This document shows, piece after piece, positions 63,255 to 64,000 of a stretch of 64,000 nucleotides of DNA. Position 1 is the first letter of the stretch; each line of letters begins with the position of its first letter. The notes below the pieces were generated by a model that worked only from the letters and a program-made list of their open reading frames with translations, searched no databases and had not been told where the DNA came from. A program made the position numbers and the translations under genes. Source of the DNA: Azoarcus sp. (GTDB lineage Bacteria; Pseudomonadota; Gammaproteobacteria; Burkholderiales; Rhodocyclaceae); assembly GCA_020725025.1 (NCBI GenBank), contig DYFV01000003.1:1-64000 (forward strand), given 5' to 3'.

Positions 63255-64000
63255 TCACTGGCCGGCCACGTCCAGCACGAGGGGCGCGTCGACCTTGCGC
63301 ACGGGAACCGTGGTGGGCAGCTCCTGGTGATAGGCGCCGGACGGAATGACGCCGCAGCCGCCGTAGCGCGCCATGACCCGCAGCTGGGCGAGCACATCCT
63401 CGCCGCAGTGCTGATCGGGCAGGTCCTGCCAGAATTCGAAGCCGCCCACGGCGCGCAGCTTTTCGGCGTCGAAAAGGACGCATCCGCCGATCCAGGCCAC
63501 CCGGTAGAGGCGCTGACAGGTCGCGGTGAGCCCCAGCCGCTGCTGCACATGGTAGAGATTGGCCGCGCTGTGCAGATGGTGGCGTTCCCACTGGGGGCTG
63601 CCCGGCAGCACCTCCTCGGGCTCCACCGGGCCGTCCCAGAACTCGATCGCCTGCTGGTGCGGGCGCACGTCGTCCAGATAGCTCAGCCCGATCACGGCGC
63701 TGCCGACGAAACCGCAGCCCTCGGTGCGCAGGGTGTTCGCCAGGCGCGCGAGCAGGTCGGGCTCGAGCACCACGTCGTCGTCGAGAAAGAGCACGTAGGG
63801 CGCGCGCGACTGCCCGAGCAGGAAGGCGCGCTGCTCGGCCAGCCCCCGCCGCGGCAGGTGGCGATGCACCTCCACCTCGATCCCGCGCGTGCGCAGCAGG
63901 CGCAGCACCGCGGCGACCTCGGGCGCGGACGCGGCCTCGATCGTCTCGCCCTGGTCGGAGACGACGATGCGCGCCGGGCCCAGGTTCTGTGCGAAAAGCG
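63255..64000 (-). CDS. Glycosyltransferase family 2, partial (5' end outside window)
   Basis: At least 248 aa; the open frame continues past the window end, so the true start is missing. GT-A motif YVLFLDDDVVLEPDLL with the DDD metal site; WIGGCVLFDAEKLRAVGGFEFW and the GED motif in HCGEDVLAQL. Convergent with the family 9 gene, 10 nt between stops. Likely envelope polysaccharide synthesis. Confidence 0.85.
   Translation of the reverse strand, partial: LFAQNLGPARIVVSDQGETIEAASAPEVAAVLRLLRTRGIEVEVHRHLPRRGLAEQRAFLLGQSRAPYVLFLDDDVVLEPDLLARLANTLRTEGCGFVGSAVIGLSYLDDVRPHQQAIEFWDGPVEPEEVLPGSPQWERHHLHSAANLYHVQQRLGLTATCQRLYRVAWIGGCVLFDAEKLRAVGGFEFWQDLPDQHCGEDVLAQLRVMARYGGCGVIPSGAYHQELPTTVPVRKVDAPLVLDVAGQ

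Overview
The window is GC-rich (about 70% by eye) bacterial chromosome, almost fully coding. It reads as one large island for alcohol and C1 oxidation. Gene content (lanthanide-type quinoprotein dehydrogenases, tetrahydromethanopterin (H4MPT) and methylofuran pathways, sigma-54 activators of the AcoR type) and intergenic palindromes of the GTAGCCCGGATGGAG and GTAGGAGCGGCTGCAGCC types suggest a methylotrophic or facultatively methylotrophic betaproteobacterium (Rhodocyclales or Burkholderiales). The genus cannot be fixed from the sequence alone.

Layout. 0.2-8.2 kb: an AcoR-like sigma-54 activator, a PedF-type cytochrome c with a periplasmic binding protein behind a consensus sigma-54 promoter, another cytochrome c, a DUF779 protein, an NAD-type aldehyde dehydrogenase with its own sigma-54-like promoter, and a degenerate activator-like protein. 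8.3-20.9 kb: a TonB-dependent receptor, a zincin-like protein, a tandem Cache protein, a NarL-type two-component system, a PQQ alcohol dehydrogenase of the PedH/ExaF type, a divergent SoxYZ-like carrier plus zinc metallohydrolase, and a second two-component system. 20.9-31.2 kb (minus strand): fhcB-fhcA-fhcD-fhcC, a divergent fae paralogue, pabB-pabC fusion, HAD phosphatase, type III PLP decarboxylase and folE. 31.5-39.3 kb: beta-propeller, MxaD-like protein, a second SoxYZ/metallohydrolase pair, two unknown exported proteins, and xoxJ-xoxG-xoxF transcribed leftwards from a sigma-54-like promoter. 39.8-50.6 kb: methylofuran/H4MPT biosynthesis (HisA-like, ATP-grasp, MfnF-like, MfnE-like, MfnB-like, DUF447, DHPS-like, archaeal-type flavoprotein), a chemoreceptor, another sigma-54 activator and FolB. 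50.7-57.5 kb (minus strand): mptG-like, mtdB, ATP-grasp, mch, RimK-type ligase, CitG-like protein, fae. 57.8-64 kb: CheY, CheC-like, PAS histidine kinase, a sensor-less sigma-54 activator, BON protein and two glycosyltransferases, the last cut by the window edge.

How it works together (inference from families): PQQ dehydrogenases oxidise alcohols in the periplasm and pass electrons to the small cytochromes c. The aldehyde dehydrogenase takes acetaldehyde-type products. Formaldehyde goes through Fae, MtdB, Mch and Fhc to formate on H4MPT and methylofuran, and most of the cofactor-building genes sit beside the enzymes. Both PQQ dehydrogenases carry the extra Asp that marks lanthanide enzymes, and the TonB receptor has acidic DxDxDG-type loops, so a lanthanide supply function is plausible. 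Several key operons have sigma-54-type promoters and four AcoR-family proteins are encoded here, which suggests enhancer-driven control of lanthanide-dependent alcohol oxidation. No pqq biosynthesis genes, calcium-type mxaF, serine-cycle or RuMP genes, rRNA, tRNA, CRISPR or transposase were seen.
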